Origin: CAYNRG01 sp047973125
Lineage (GTDB): Bacteria > Bacillota_I > Bacilli_A > Erysipelotrichales > Erysipelotrichaceae
Direction of reading: 5' to 3'
DNA: 29,046 nucleotides
Assembly (NCBI GenBank): GCA_047973125.1
Contig: JBKEBK010000020.1
Coordinates: 1-29,046 of the forward strand
The position numbers were made by a program, and so were the translations under genes. Positions 8,768 to 16,514 of this stretch are shown piece after piece. Each line of letters begins with the position of its first letter. Position 1 is the first letter of the stretch. The notes under the pieces were generated by a model. It did no database searches, was not told the DNA's origin, and was given only the letters and a program-made list of their open reading frames with translations.

Positions 8768-9904
8768 TTACTTAAACTTTTTAATTGTATCTATTATATA
8801 CAATACCTCTTCATTTTTTAGGTCATGATACATTGGTATACTAATTGTTTTTGAATAAAATTCTTCAGCTTTTTCAAAATCTCCTTGTTTGTAACCAAAC
8901 ATATCTCTATAAAACTTATGAAAATGCATAGGGACATAGTGTATTTGACACATAATCTTATTTTCTCTCATATATTCATAGAATCTTAACCTTTTTTGTG
9001 GATCAATTTTCAATTGAAACAAGTGATAAGAATGAACAGTATCTTTATTATCATAATCTACAATAGGTGGAAGCTCTAAGAAGTCTAAACCTTGTAAAGA
9101 AGAATAATACATTTCTGCTATTTCATTTCTTCTACTAATATTTTCTTCTATTCTTTTAAATTGAGAAATACCAAGAGATGCAAGTAAATCAGGCATTCTA
9201 TAATGATAACCTAAAGAAATCATTTCGTAGTACCATGGTTCTTTATTATCATAAAATGATGGATCTTTAGTAATACCATGATTTCTAAATAGTAACATTT
9301 CCTCATAATATTCTTTATCATTAGTTAATGCCATTCCACCTTCACCAGTTGTAATATGCTTTACTGGATGAAATGATAATATGGCAATATCAATATGTTC
9401 CATACCAAAAGAACCATCTCTTTTAGAACTAATACTATGAGCTGCATCATATAATATTTTGATATCTTTATCTTTTACTTTACCTCTTAATCTTTCTAGA
9501 TGTACTGGATAACCACCCATAGAAACAGGAGTAATAACTTTAGTTTTATCAGTAATATAGTTATCTATATTGTCTATATCAATACATGATGTATTTAAGT
9601 CAATATCAGCTAATACAATTTTTCCACCATTATATATTGCTCCATTACCCGAAGCTGCAAATGTAATTGCAGGCACAATTACTTCATCTTCCTTTTCTAC
9701 ACCTAAAGCATGAAATGAAGAATGAAGTGCTGCTGTTCCACTATTAAATAGTACAGCATACTTTGCTCCATGGTGTTTCGCAACCATTTTTTCAAATTGA
9801 GATATTAAAGGTCCTTGTGTTAAATAATCACTTTTTAGAGCTTCTAATATTGCTTTTTCATCATCCTCTGTAATTTGTTGTCTACCATAGTTTAAAATAC
9901 TCAT
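8768..9904 (-). CDS. pseC: PseC-type UDP-4-keto-sugar aminotransferase (DegT/DnrJ/EryC1 family)
   Basis: The 378-aa PLP enzyme shows NSGTAALHSS (54-63), LYDAAHS with Asp153, and the internal aldimine lysine in FHPVKHITTGEGG (Lys182), a segment typical of PseC. In the pathway it transfers an amino group from glutamate to C4 of the 4-keto product of PseB, giving UDP-4-amino-4,6-dideoxy-AltNAc. Length and motif order are normal for the family, so it should be functional. ATG 9904 has AAAGGAAA upstream and lies 15 nt after the pseI stop. The free 4-amine it makes would normally be acetylated by PseH, which is absent here. Confidence 0.92.
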   Translation of the reverse strand: MSILNYGRQQITEDDEKAILEALKSDYLTQGPLISQFEKMVAKHHGAKYAVLFNSGTAALHSSFHALGVEKEDEVIVPAITFAASGNGAIYNGGKIVLADIDLNTSCIDIDNIDNYITDKTKVITPVSMGGYPVHLERLRGKVKDKDIKILYDAAHSISSKRDGSFGMEHIDIAILSFHPVKHITTGEGGMALTNDKEYYEEMLLFRNHGITKDPSFYDNKEPWYYEMISLGYHYRMPDLLASLGISQFKRIEENISRRNEIAEMYYSSLQGLDFLELPPIVDYDNKDTVHSYHLFQLKIDPQKRLRFYEYMRENKIMCQIHYVPMHFHKFYRDMFGYKQGDFEKAEEFYSKTISIPMYHDLKNEEVLYIIDTIKKFK

Positions 9905-9919
9905 ATATTTCCTTTCACT

Positions 9920-10918
9920 CTAGAATACTTTAGTTATTCTGTCACCTTTTTTATAATCTTTATCAAACTCTTTACCTAATAAATCAAAATAGAATTTAGG
10001 GTCTAGGCCAAATCCAGGTCTTACAACTTTTATATTGCCAGTAGTAACTATATCACCTTTTTTAACATCATTAGATACATATATAGAACGTCTATACTTT
10101 CTTGACGGTTTTTCAGTTATACCATCAAAAGAAACTATACCTAATGTAGATAATGCCTGTGTAACCTTATCTACCATTTCTTTAAATTCCGCAGGATCCA
10201 TTGAAAAATCTTTATCTGGAGAATCAATTTCCTTATTTAATATAAAGTGCTTTTCTATTACTGTTGCTCCAAGTGTTATTCCAACAATAGGTACCATAGA
10301 GCCAATTGTATGATCTGATATCCCTACTCTTACATTAAATTTATCTTTGAAGTAATTCATCATATTCAAATTAGCATCTTCAATCTTGGCTGGATATTGA
10401 GAAGTACACTTTAATAAAGTGATATCTGTTACTCCTGCTTCTTTAAAAGTATTAACTGCTAATAAAATCTCTTCTTCAGTTGCAATACCTGTTGATATTA
10501 TTACTGGTTTCTTTGTTTTTGCAATCTTTTGTAATAAAGGTATATGATTTATTTCAAAAGAAGCTACCTTATAGATTGGATTATTTACACTTTCTAGTAA
10601 ATCTACTGCCAATTCATCAAATGGTGTGGAGAATAGTAAAATATCATTATCTCTTGCAAAGTCAAATAATTCTTTAGTCCATTCATATGGCATAGAACCT
10701 TTTTTATAAAGATCAAATAGTTTAGAATCTTTCCATAAAGATTCATCTCTTATTACAAAGTCTTCGGAATCACAATCAATAGTAATTGATTCTGGTTTAT
10801 AAGTTTGTATTTTAACAGCGTTTGCACCACTTTCTTTTGCTGCAATTATTGAATCTTTTACGATTTCAATAGAATTTCCATGGTTGGCAGATATTTCTGC
10901 AATTATCAATGGCATCAT
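9920..10918 (-). CDS. pseI: Pseudaminic acid synthase (NeuB family, PseI type)
   Basis: The 332-aa protein has the two expected domains: a NeuB TIM barrel (IIAEISANHG, AVKIQTYKP, GISDHTIG, VIEKHF, up to about 265) and a C-terminal SAF/antifreeze domain from about 272 (RRSIYVSNDVKKGDIV, VVRPGFGLDPK). The RPGFGL-PK wording in the SAF domain is characteristic of PseI rather than sialic acid NeuB. It condenses phosphoenolpyruvate with the 6-deoxy-AltdiNAc-type hexose to give the C9 nonulosonic acid. The start overlaps the pseG stop as ATGA, with AGGAGA upstream. If PseH is really replaced, this enzyme must accept an altered 4-N-acyl group, which is worth noting when comparing its pocket residues. 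Confidence 0.93.
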   Translation of the reverse strand: MMPLIIAEISANHGNSIEIVKDSIIAAKESGANAVKIQTYKPESITIDCDSEDFVIRDESLWKDSKLFDLYKKGSMPYEWTKELFDFARDNDILLFSTPFDELAVDLLESVNNPIYKVASFEINHIPLLQKIAKTKKPVIISTGIATEEEILLAVNTFKEAGVTDITLLKCTSQYPAKIEDANLNMMNYFKDKFNVRVGISDHTIGSMVPIVGITLGATVIEKHFILNKEIDSPDKDFSMDPAEFKEMVDKVTQALSTLGIVSFDGITEKPSRKYRRSIYVSNDVKKGDIVTTGNIKVVRPGFGLDPKFYFDLLGKEFDKDYKKGDRITKVF

Positions 10919-11832
10919 ATTTCTCCTAACTTATTAAATAATTCTAAAATTTTAGTAGAACCCGTTTCTTTTGTGTATATTTCTTTTAGCTTATTCTTTA
11001 ATTCTTCTTGTATAATTGGATCAAATACATAATCTATTTGTTCCAAATTGTCTTTAGTAAACTCAAGCATATAATTATTTTCAATATAATAATTTTTATT
11101 TGGTATTTGATTATCAATAACAGAAATAATAACCGCTGGTTTTTGTACCTTTACAATTTCATTTAGAGTTTGTCCTGCTGATGAAATTATTACTGTTGCT
11201 TCTTGCATTAATGACGAAAGTTCTTCTGGCCCTAAATTTTTATACATTTTTATTTCTGGGTCGCTTAGATTAGAATTTGTCTTTTCACCCTCTACAACTC
11301 TTATATTATATCCAAACTTTTTACAATAATTAGCAACTAGAGAAGTGATATTTAATACATCAGATCCTCCAAACATTATTAAGACATTCTTTTCTACTTT
11401 AATGTCCTTATAAAAGAATTCTTTTCTAGTCAAAGCATATTCCTTGCCCACGAATAAACTATTGCTGTCGTCATATGAAAGATTAGAACCAAATAAGTTA
11501 GGATTCATTATATTTTTATTAGTATATTCAATTATTTTGTTATCATCTATAACTAATAGATATTTACTTTTGCTTTCTAATAATTCAATTTCCTCTATAG
11601 TACATAAGTATGAATCAAGAACAATAAAGTCTTCTTTTGTAATGTTGTTTGATATCCAATCTAAATCCCTCCATTGACAAGATATTTCATTTTCTTCCAA
11701 ATTAATATTTTGATTAGTATGTACAAATATTTTTGCAAAATCACATACTTGCAAAATACTTCTCATTCTAAATAGATGACCAAATCCAAGTTCATTACCA
11801 GCTTCTGTTAGAATTTTCAGGTTTAAATTCAT
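10915..11832 (-). CDS. pseG: UDP-sugar hydrolase PseG (GT-B fold)
   Basis: The 305-aa protein begins with a glycine-rich loop ending in GFGHLFR, where His19 corresponds to the catalytic histidine region of PseG. It continues with VLIMFGGSD and a later SSAGQTLNE segment, as in PseG and the MurG-like superfamily. The role is removal of UDP from the 2,4-di-N-acylated 6-deoxy sugar before condensation by PseI. It is not fused to an acetyltransferase or cytidylyltransferase, unlike some homologues, so no hidden PseH is present here. It overlaps pseF and pseI by 4 nt each. It is slightly longer than Campylobacter PseG (about 274 aa, from memory). Confidence 0.88.
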   Translation of the reverse strand: MNLNLKILTEAGNELGFGHLFRMRSILQVCDFAKIFVHTNQNINLEENEISCQWRDLDWISNNITKEDFIVLDSYLCTIEEIELLESKSKYLLVIDDNKIIEYTNKNIMNPNLFGSNLSYDDSNSLFVGKEYALTRKEFFYKDIKVEKNVLIMFGGSDVLNITSLVANYCKKFGYNIRVVEGEKTNSNLSDPEIKMYKNLGPEELSSLMQEATVIISSAGQTLNEIVKVQKPAVIISVIDNQIPNKNYYIENNYMLEFTKDNLEQIDYVFDPIIQEELKNKLKEIYTKETGSTKILELFNKLGEI

Positions 11833-12641
11833 TTTGATTCCCTTAAAATTTTGCTAACACGAGTAAGTTCAAGATCATCACAAATATCAATTGCATACTC
11901 TAATTCTTTTTCAAGATTATCGAATTGTTTCTTTTGATGTACATTGGAATTAATTTTAGATAATGACTCTAATTTTGAGAATAATGAATTAATATCTTCT
12001 AATAAGAAATCTTCTCCTAATAAAGAAAATATTATTAATGCTAAATCATAATCATTTTTCTCATCAACCGTAATTCTAATATCACTTGTATCCAATTCGT
12101 TACTTTGCACTATATTCCCTAATTTAAATTTATCTGGGTTATTATAAAAAAATCTAGTAACGTGTTCTAGATCTTGTTTAGTCATTTCACTCTTCTCGAT
12201 TTTATCAAAACAAGAAAAATTAAACACCTCAACATCCATACCATGTGGAAACGTTCTTTTTATTGCATTAGAAGTATAATCATTATTATTGTCAAGATGA
12301 GACTTTATTGCTTGATCAATAACGTTATGATCTATACAAGGACAATCTCCAGTAATTCTTACAATCACATCTGCTTTATATTGTTTTGCACAATCATAAT
12401 ATCTTGAGAAAACATTATTTAAATCACCTCTAAATAAAGTTACATCCAAATCCTTGTTTAAAAGAATGTCATCACTTTGTTCAGTAGATGTGGCTACAAT
12501 CACTTTATTTATTAGATTACTTTTATTTACTCTTTGTATTACTAATTCTAACACAGACTTATCATTAATAACTGGTAAAAGAATTTTACCAGGAAGTCTT
12601 GTTGAACTATATCTGGCTTGTATTATACATACAATATTCAT
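11829..12641 (-). CDS. pseF: CMP-pseudaminic acid cytidylyltransferase (PseF/SpsF type)
   Basis: The 270-aa protein carries the CMP-sugar nucleotidyltransferase motif IIQARYSSTRLPGK at its N terminus, then IVATSTEQSDD and RITGDCPCID, as in PseF/SpsF and CMP-NeuAc synthetases. It activates the nonulosonic acid with CTP to make the transferase donor. Residues after about 225 form a mostly helical, charged extension beyond the usual ~230-aa domain; its role is unknown. The start ATG has AGGAG upstream, overlapping the end of pseB (7-nt gap). Second gene of the operon. Confidence 0.9.
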   Translation of the reverse strand: MNIVCIIQARYSSTRLPGKILLPVINDKSVLELVIQRVNKSNLINKVIVATSTEQSDDILLNKDLDVTLFRGDLNNVFSRYYDCAKQYKADVIVRITGDCPCIDHNVIDQAIKSHLDNNNDYTSNAIKRTFPHGMDVEVFNFSCFDKIEKSEMTKQDLEHVTRFFYNNPDKFKLGNIVQSNELDTSDIRITVDEKNDYDLALIIFSLLGEDFLLEDINSLFSKLESLSKINSNVHQKKQFDNLEKELEYAIDICDDLELTRVSKILRESK

Positions 12642-12648
12642 AATACTC

Positions 12649-13680
12649 CTAATCTAATAGATTATATTCTTCAAATAGTTTTTTCATCGTTGGTACATCA
12701 AGCCATTGGTCATTATTACCTGAGTGATATTCAAAGTTTCTTGGTATTTTTTCTCCACCATTTTTTTTGATTTTTTCTGTATCTATACTAAACCATGTAA
12801 AGTTTGGGAATATTACATAATAGTCACCAAAATCATAGGTTGATAAAGAATCTTCTTTGGTAATCATAACTTCATGAATCTTCTCACCTTCTCTTATACC
12901 TACTTCTTTTTGTGGTATTTTATCTGAAATGGCTTCTGCTAAATCTGTAACATTATACGATTCATTTTTATAAACAAATGTTTCCCCACCATCCATTTTT
13001 TCAATAGTGAGTAAAACTAAATTAACAGCCTTATCAAGAGTCATCCAGAATCTTGTCATTTCATTAGAAGTTATTGGGAAGAATTCTCCACCATCTTTTA
13101 AAATTTGGTTAAAGAATGGAATTACACTTCCTCTACTACCAGATACATTTCCATAACGTACTACAGAAAATTTTGTTCCTCCTTTACCTGAATAACCATT
13201 TGCAGAAATAAATAGCTTATCAGATACAAGTTTAGTACCACCATATAAATTGATTGGTAATACTGCTTTATCAGTTGATAAAGCTACTACTTTTTCAACT
13301 TTATTGTCAATTGCTTTATCAATAATGTTTAAAGCCCCTAAAACATTAGTGTTAATTGCCTCAGAAGGATTATATTCACAAGTTGTTACTTGTTTCATAG
13401 CTGCAGCATGTATAATAATATCTACACCTTTAAATGCTCTATCTAATCTATTGGCGTCTCTAACATCACCTATGAAGAATCTTAATTTTTTTACCACTTC
13501 ATCTCCATATTTAACTTGGATATCTTTTTTCATTAAATCTTGTTTAAATTCATCTCTAGAAAACACAATTATTTTCTTAAAAGGTATAGTTTCGATTAAC
13601 TCCATTATGAAAGTTTTTCCAAATGACCCTGTCCCCCCTGTAACTAAAATAGATTTATCTTTTAATATATCTTTATTCAT
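12649..13680 (-). CDS. pseB: UDP-GlcNAc 4,6-dehydratase (inverting), PseB
   Basis: The 343-aa extended short-chain dehydrogenase has the NAD(P)-binding VTGGTGSFGKTF (13-24) and VFSRDEFKQ (39-47), both typical of the PseB/FlaA1 group. The catalytic STDK (Asp137, Lys138) is followed by YGGTK (Tyr146, Lys150). It converts UDP-GlcNAc to the 4-keto-6-deoxy-L-arabino sugar, the first committed step. TGGAG lies 5 nt before ATG 13680. It is the first gene of the ten-gene operon and follows a 133-nt leader. The C-terminal YHSGNNDQWLD motif matches this family. Confidence 0.94.
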   Translation of the reverse strand: MNKDILKDKSILVTGGTGSFGKTFIMELIETIPFKKIIVFSRDEFKQDLMKKDIQVKYGDEVVKKLRFFIGDVRDANRLDRAFKGVDIIIHAAAMKQVTTCEYNPSEAINTNVLGALNIIDKAIDNKVEKVVALSTDKAVLPINLYGGTKLVSDKLFISANGYSGKGGTKFSVVRYGNVSGSRGSVIPFFNQILKDGGEFFPITSNEMTRFWMTLDKAVNLVLLTIEKMDGGETFVYKNESYNVTDLAEAISDKIPQKEVGIREGEKIHEVMITKEDSLSTYDFGDYYVIFPNFTWFSIDTEKIKKNGGEKIPRNFEYHSGNNDQWLDVPTMKKLFEEYNLLD

Positions 13681-13932
13681 TTTTCTCCATTCTCTTGTTT
13701 ATTTAATTAATTTTTTATCTTTTACTTATAATTTTGCTTTTTTATTGTAATTAAAAAGCAATCGTATACCGTTTTTCTCTTTTTATTCATTAGTTATAAA
13801 ACACTTAATACTAGTATTTATTATATCATAAATAATTTATATTTAATTAGTGAAAATAAAAAGCTAAATATGTTAAGTTATTTTATAATTAAGGTAATAA
13901 AACTTACTATCAGCTAAATATTATACTGCTTA
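13681..13932 (-). promoter_or_regulatory. Intergenic region: extended -10 promoter and leader hairpin of the pse operon
   Basis: On the minus strand TGA-TATAAT (13828-13820) is a good extended -10; no convincing -35 is present 17-18 bp upstream. The predicted start is near 13813, giving a leader of about 130 nt. In that leader, TTGCTTTTT (13734-13742) pairs with AAAAAGCAA (13753-13761) around a 10-nt loop. No T-run follows in the direction of transcription, so it is not an obvious terminator. The nonamer AGCTAAATA occurs at 13862-13870 and 13912-13920. Between the copies an imperfect AT-rich hairpin (about 13873-13907), followed by TTTTTATTTT, may end the upstream gene's transcript weakly. 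Confidence 0.5.
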
Positions 13933-16479
13933 TTAGATAAATAAATCCTTTACATATTCATCTAATTCTTTACAACCATTTCTAGCATATTCACTAATAT
14001 TATCTGAAAATAACTTGCTTTTTGTAAATTGTTGATAATTAAGAGAACTTGTAACACTATATTTATTAGGAAAACAAACATATTTACTTCCCATGAAGTT
14101 TAAAAATGCAATAGCTTTACTACTTATATCTTTTTGAGTTATTTTACTGTTAACTAGTATTTCTTCATATTCTTTAATTGAATTTACTTCAGGAAATCCT
14201 ATTGGATAATCCTTAAAAGCCCAAGTATCAAATACATAAGTTGGTATACTCATAGATGCTAATTCTATTGATGATGTACCATTCCAAAATAGTCCACAAT
14301 CAATGTAGTCTAATAATTCAAATAAATTAAAGTCAGTATTATCTAAAAGTATAACATTATCTGGTATTTCAGTTTTTATTAAATCAATAAACTTTCTTAT
14401 TATTCCATTACTCATGGTTAGTTCTTTATTTAACTCATGAGGATGTGGTTTAATGATTAAAAGGTTATCGCTCTTTTTCATAATATTCACAGTATTTGTA
14501 ACAAAATCACTCATATCTTCATGGATTGTACCTTTGGTATCAAAAACAGCTAGATCAAAAACAACTTTACCACCAAGTAGAAATATACTTTTATTTATTT
14601 TTTTATATTCTTTAATTTTATTTATTATGCTTTGTTGTGCTTCACTATAAACTCGGTTGTTATTAGCCCTTTTTAACTTTATCCATTGTTGAGCTCGTTC
14701 ATTCATACTATATTTATTATTCTCATATTCATTTTTATAGTAATAATCAAACTTTTGTTTTGTACCTAAGAATGAACTTCTAGAATTTATATTTTGTGTT
14801 AGATTTAAATAAGCAATTGTTGAAGTTTTAGAATCTTTTATATTGTTGAAGTAATTATCATATCCAGCAGCAGAAACAATAAAGTTAATATTAGTGGTAT
14901 TATTCTTTGATTGACAATATATTCTATATACTGCTGAAGGAAGGAAGTGTGGTGCAAACCCAACAAAGTAAACTTCTTTCTTACATTCTAATGAATATTC
15001 TTTAATTTTTTCAATATACTTCAGTGTATTTTCTATCAACAATAAATAAGTACCTATTTTGTATTTAGCAAATAAATCAGTTTCACAGTCTAAGAAAAAA
15101 TCAAATTGGTAACGTACTATCATTTCATAAATTGGTTGATAAAAATTCATACCATTAAATTCTATTTTCTTATTTTTTACATCGATATTCCAGTTAGTAT
15201 AATCTATTAAGGTTATTTCTTCTGGTAAATATCTTGAATAAGTAAGTTGCCCCCAAAGTGAAAAGAGCTTATCTTTTACATCATATGGACAAGTTAATGT
15301 CCTTAATGAAGGTGATAAGACATCATATCCTTCTTTTTTAGCATACATTAATAATGGGAATGAATTCACATTACACACTAAGGAGTATTCATTTATATAA
15401 ACTAATAAAGTATCTTTCTTAGTTGCTGGTTTTATTTTCTTTAGTTCAGTATCCATTTTTGCAAAAAAACCATTATACTTAACATAAACGTTTAATTGAA
15501 CTATAATTCTTACGTTAGATAATAAGTCTTTGATTTTTTTACTTTTCTTAATTTCTTTTTTATATTTTTTACATTCTTCTAATAATCTACTTTGTACTTC
15601 CTGTTTATCTATCACTCTTGAATGCATTAGATCAAAAACACTAGTTTCATATGTTGCTGGATCTTTTTTTAAATACTTATAATTGGATTTTTGTTCTAAC
15701 ATTTCTTGAAAGTTAGAATAGTCTCCAAAGGTCTCTTCAATCTTCTTCTCTAACTTTTCTTTGTTTTCCAAGTTATATAAATAACATATTCTTAAATATT
15801 TTTCTTTTGCTACATAGTCTAATTCGTTAAAGATATCACTTAAAGTGTTGGAGATAGTAACTACATGTTGCTCTAAGTAAGATACACTACATCTTTCTTT
15901 TATTAAAAAAAGTGATTCTAAGTTATCTAAATATAAGTTTGGTATTTTTATAATATCAAGTGTAGATAATTTATGTTTCGAAGCAAAGTCTTCTAGATAT
16001 TTTATGTCAATTGTACCACTTGCTTTGGTTAATGCTCTGAATAGAAAGTAGATTCCTGTATTAAAATCAGTATACTCCCAAAATAATTCCATGTATTGAT
16101 TAGCTTTGTCTATATTATGATTAGTGATATGTAATTGATAATACCAAGATATAACGTAACTAAATTTTTTGTGTGTTTTCAATAAATGTTGCTTCTTATC
16201 AAAAATTGAGTCTAATAATTCACATTCAAATGGTTCTACATTATCATCAAATTTATACCTACACAAATATTCAACTATTTCAGTCAGTGTAGATAAATTT
16301 GTATAAAGTAGATCTTTATTAGTAAAAGTCTCATCAGATAATAGACCGCAAAGAATTTCAAACTCTTTTTCAGATTCTAAATAATCATTATTAAGAGTTA
16401 GATTTACATATTTCTTTGTGTTTTGCAAAATTACTGTATTAATATATCTTGATTGTATTTTATTTTTTAGTTTTCCCAT
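13933..16479 (-). CDS. Large protein with KpsC/KpsS-like capsule glycosyltransferase C-terminus (848 aa)
   Basis: The C-terminal part (about 560-790) resembles the capsule polysaccharide biosynthesis (KpsC/KpsS) GT-B family: LLIIKPHPHELN (KPHP at 677-680), NVILLDNTD, FELLDYIDCG, then NGTSSIELASMSIPTYVFD, which fits the S-S-x-x-L-E nucleotide-sugar site. The N-terminal ~320 residues are mostly helical and charged and match nothing I know. The middle (about 360-560) is a second alpha/beta region. It is cytoplasmic, with no signal peptide or membrane segment. ATG 16479 is chosen because AAGGTGATC, complementary to the 16S 3' end, lies 6 nt upstream; the in-frame GTG at 16491 lies inside that site. 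It is third in unit A. It could be a retaining Kdo-type or other nonulosonate transferase, but that is inference. Confidence 0.65.
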   Translation of the reverse strand: MGKLKNKIQSRYINTVILQNTKKYVNLTLNNDYLESEKEFEILCGLLSDETFTNKDLLYTNLSTLTEIVEYLCRYKFDDNVEPFECELLDSIFDKKQHLLKTHKKFSYVISWYYQLHITNHNIDKANQYMELFWEYTDFNTGIYFLFRALTKASGTIDIKYLEDFASKHKLSTLDIIKIPNLYLDNLESLFLIKERCSVSYLEQHVVTISNTLSDIFNELDYVAKEKYLRICYLYNLENKEKLEKKIEETFGDYSNFQEMLEQKSNYKYLKKDPATYETSVFDLMHSRVIDKQEVQSRLLEECKKYKKEIKKSKKIKDLLSNVRIIVQLNVYVKYNGFFAKMDTELKKIKPATKKDTLLVYINEYSLVCNVNSFPLLMYAKKEGYDVLSPSLRTLTCPYDVKDKLFSLWGQLTYSRYLPEEITLIDYTNWNIDVKNKKIEFNGMNFYQPIYEMIVRYQFDFFLDCETDLFAKYKIGTYLLLIENTLKYIEKIKEYSLECKKEVYFVGFAPHFLPSAVYRIYCQSKNNTTNINFIVSAAGYDNYFNNIKDSKTSTIAYLNLTQNINSRSSFLGTKQKFDYYYKNEYENNKYSMNERAQQWIKLKRANNNRVYSEAQQSIINKIKEYKKINKSIFLLGGKVVFDLAVFDTKGTIHEDMSDFVTNTVNIMKKSDNLLIIKPHPHELNKELTMSNGIIRKFIDLIKTEIPDNVILLDNTDFNLFELLDYIDCGLFWNGTSSIELASMSIPTYVFDTWAFKDYPIGFPEVNSIKEYEEILVNSKITQKDISSKAIAFLNFMGSKYVCFPNKYSVTSSLNYQQFTKSKLFSDNISEYARNGCKELDEYVKDLFI

Positions 16480-16514
16480 TTGTGTGATCACCTTTAATTA
16501 TGACTTAAGTAAAA

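Noticed and set aside
9920..10918. Sialic acid (NeuB) synthase instead of PseI
   Set aside because: The RPGFGL-PK wording of the SAF domain and the accompanying pseB, pseC and pseG genes favour pseudaminic acid; there is no NeuC-type epimerase. Legionaminic acid enzymes (LegB/LegC/LegI) fit less well but are not wholly excluded.
13250..13750. Plus-strand open frame of 166 codons opposite pseB
   Set aside because: It mirrors a well-supported gene on the other strand, has no ribosome site and its product is a low-complexity hydrophobic sequence. The same holds for the plus-strand frames at 3142-3396, 7132-7446, 10035-10313, 10480-10677, 11444-11677, 12174-12407, 12454-12657, 14453-14650, 22628-22810, 25862-26047 and 26849-27064.
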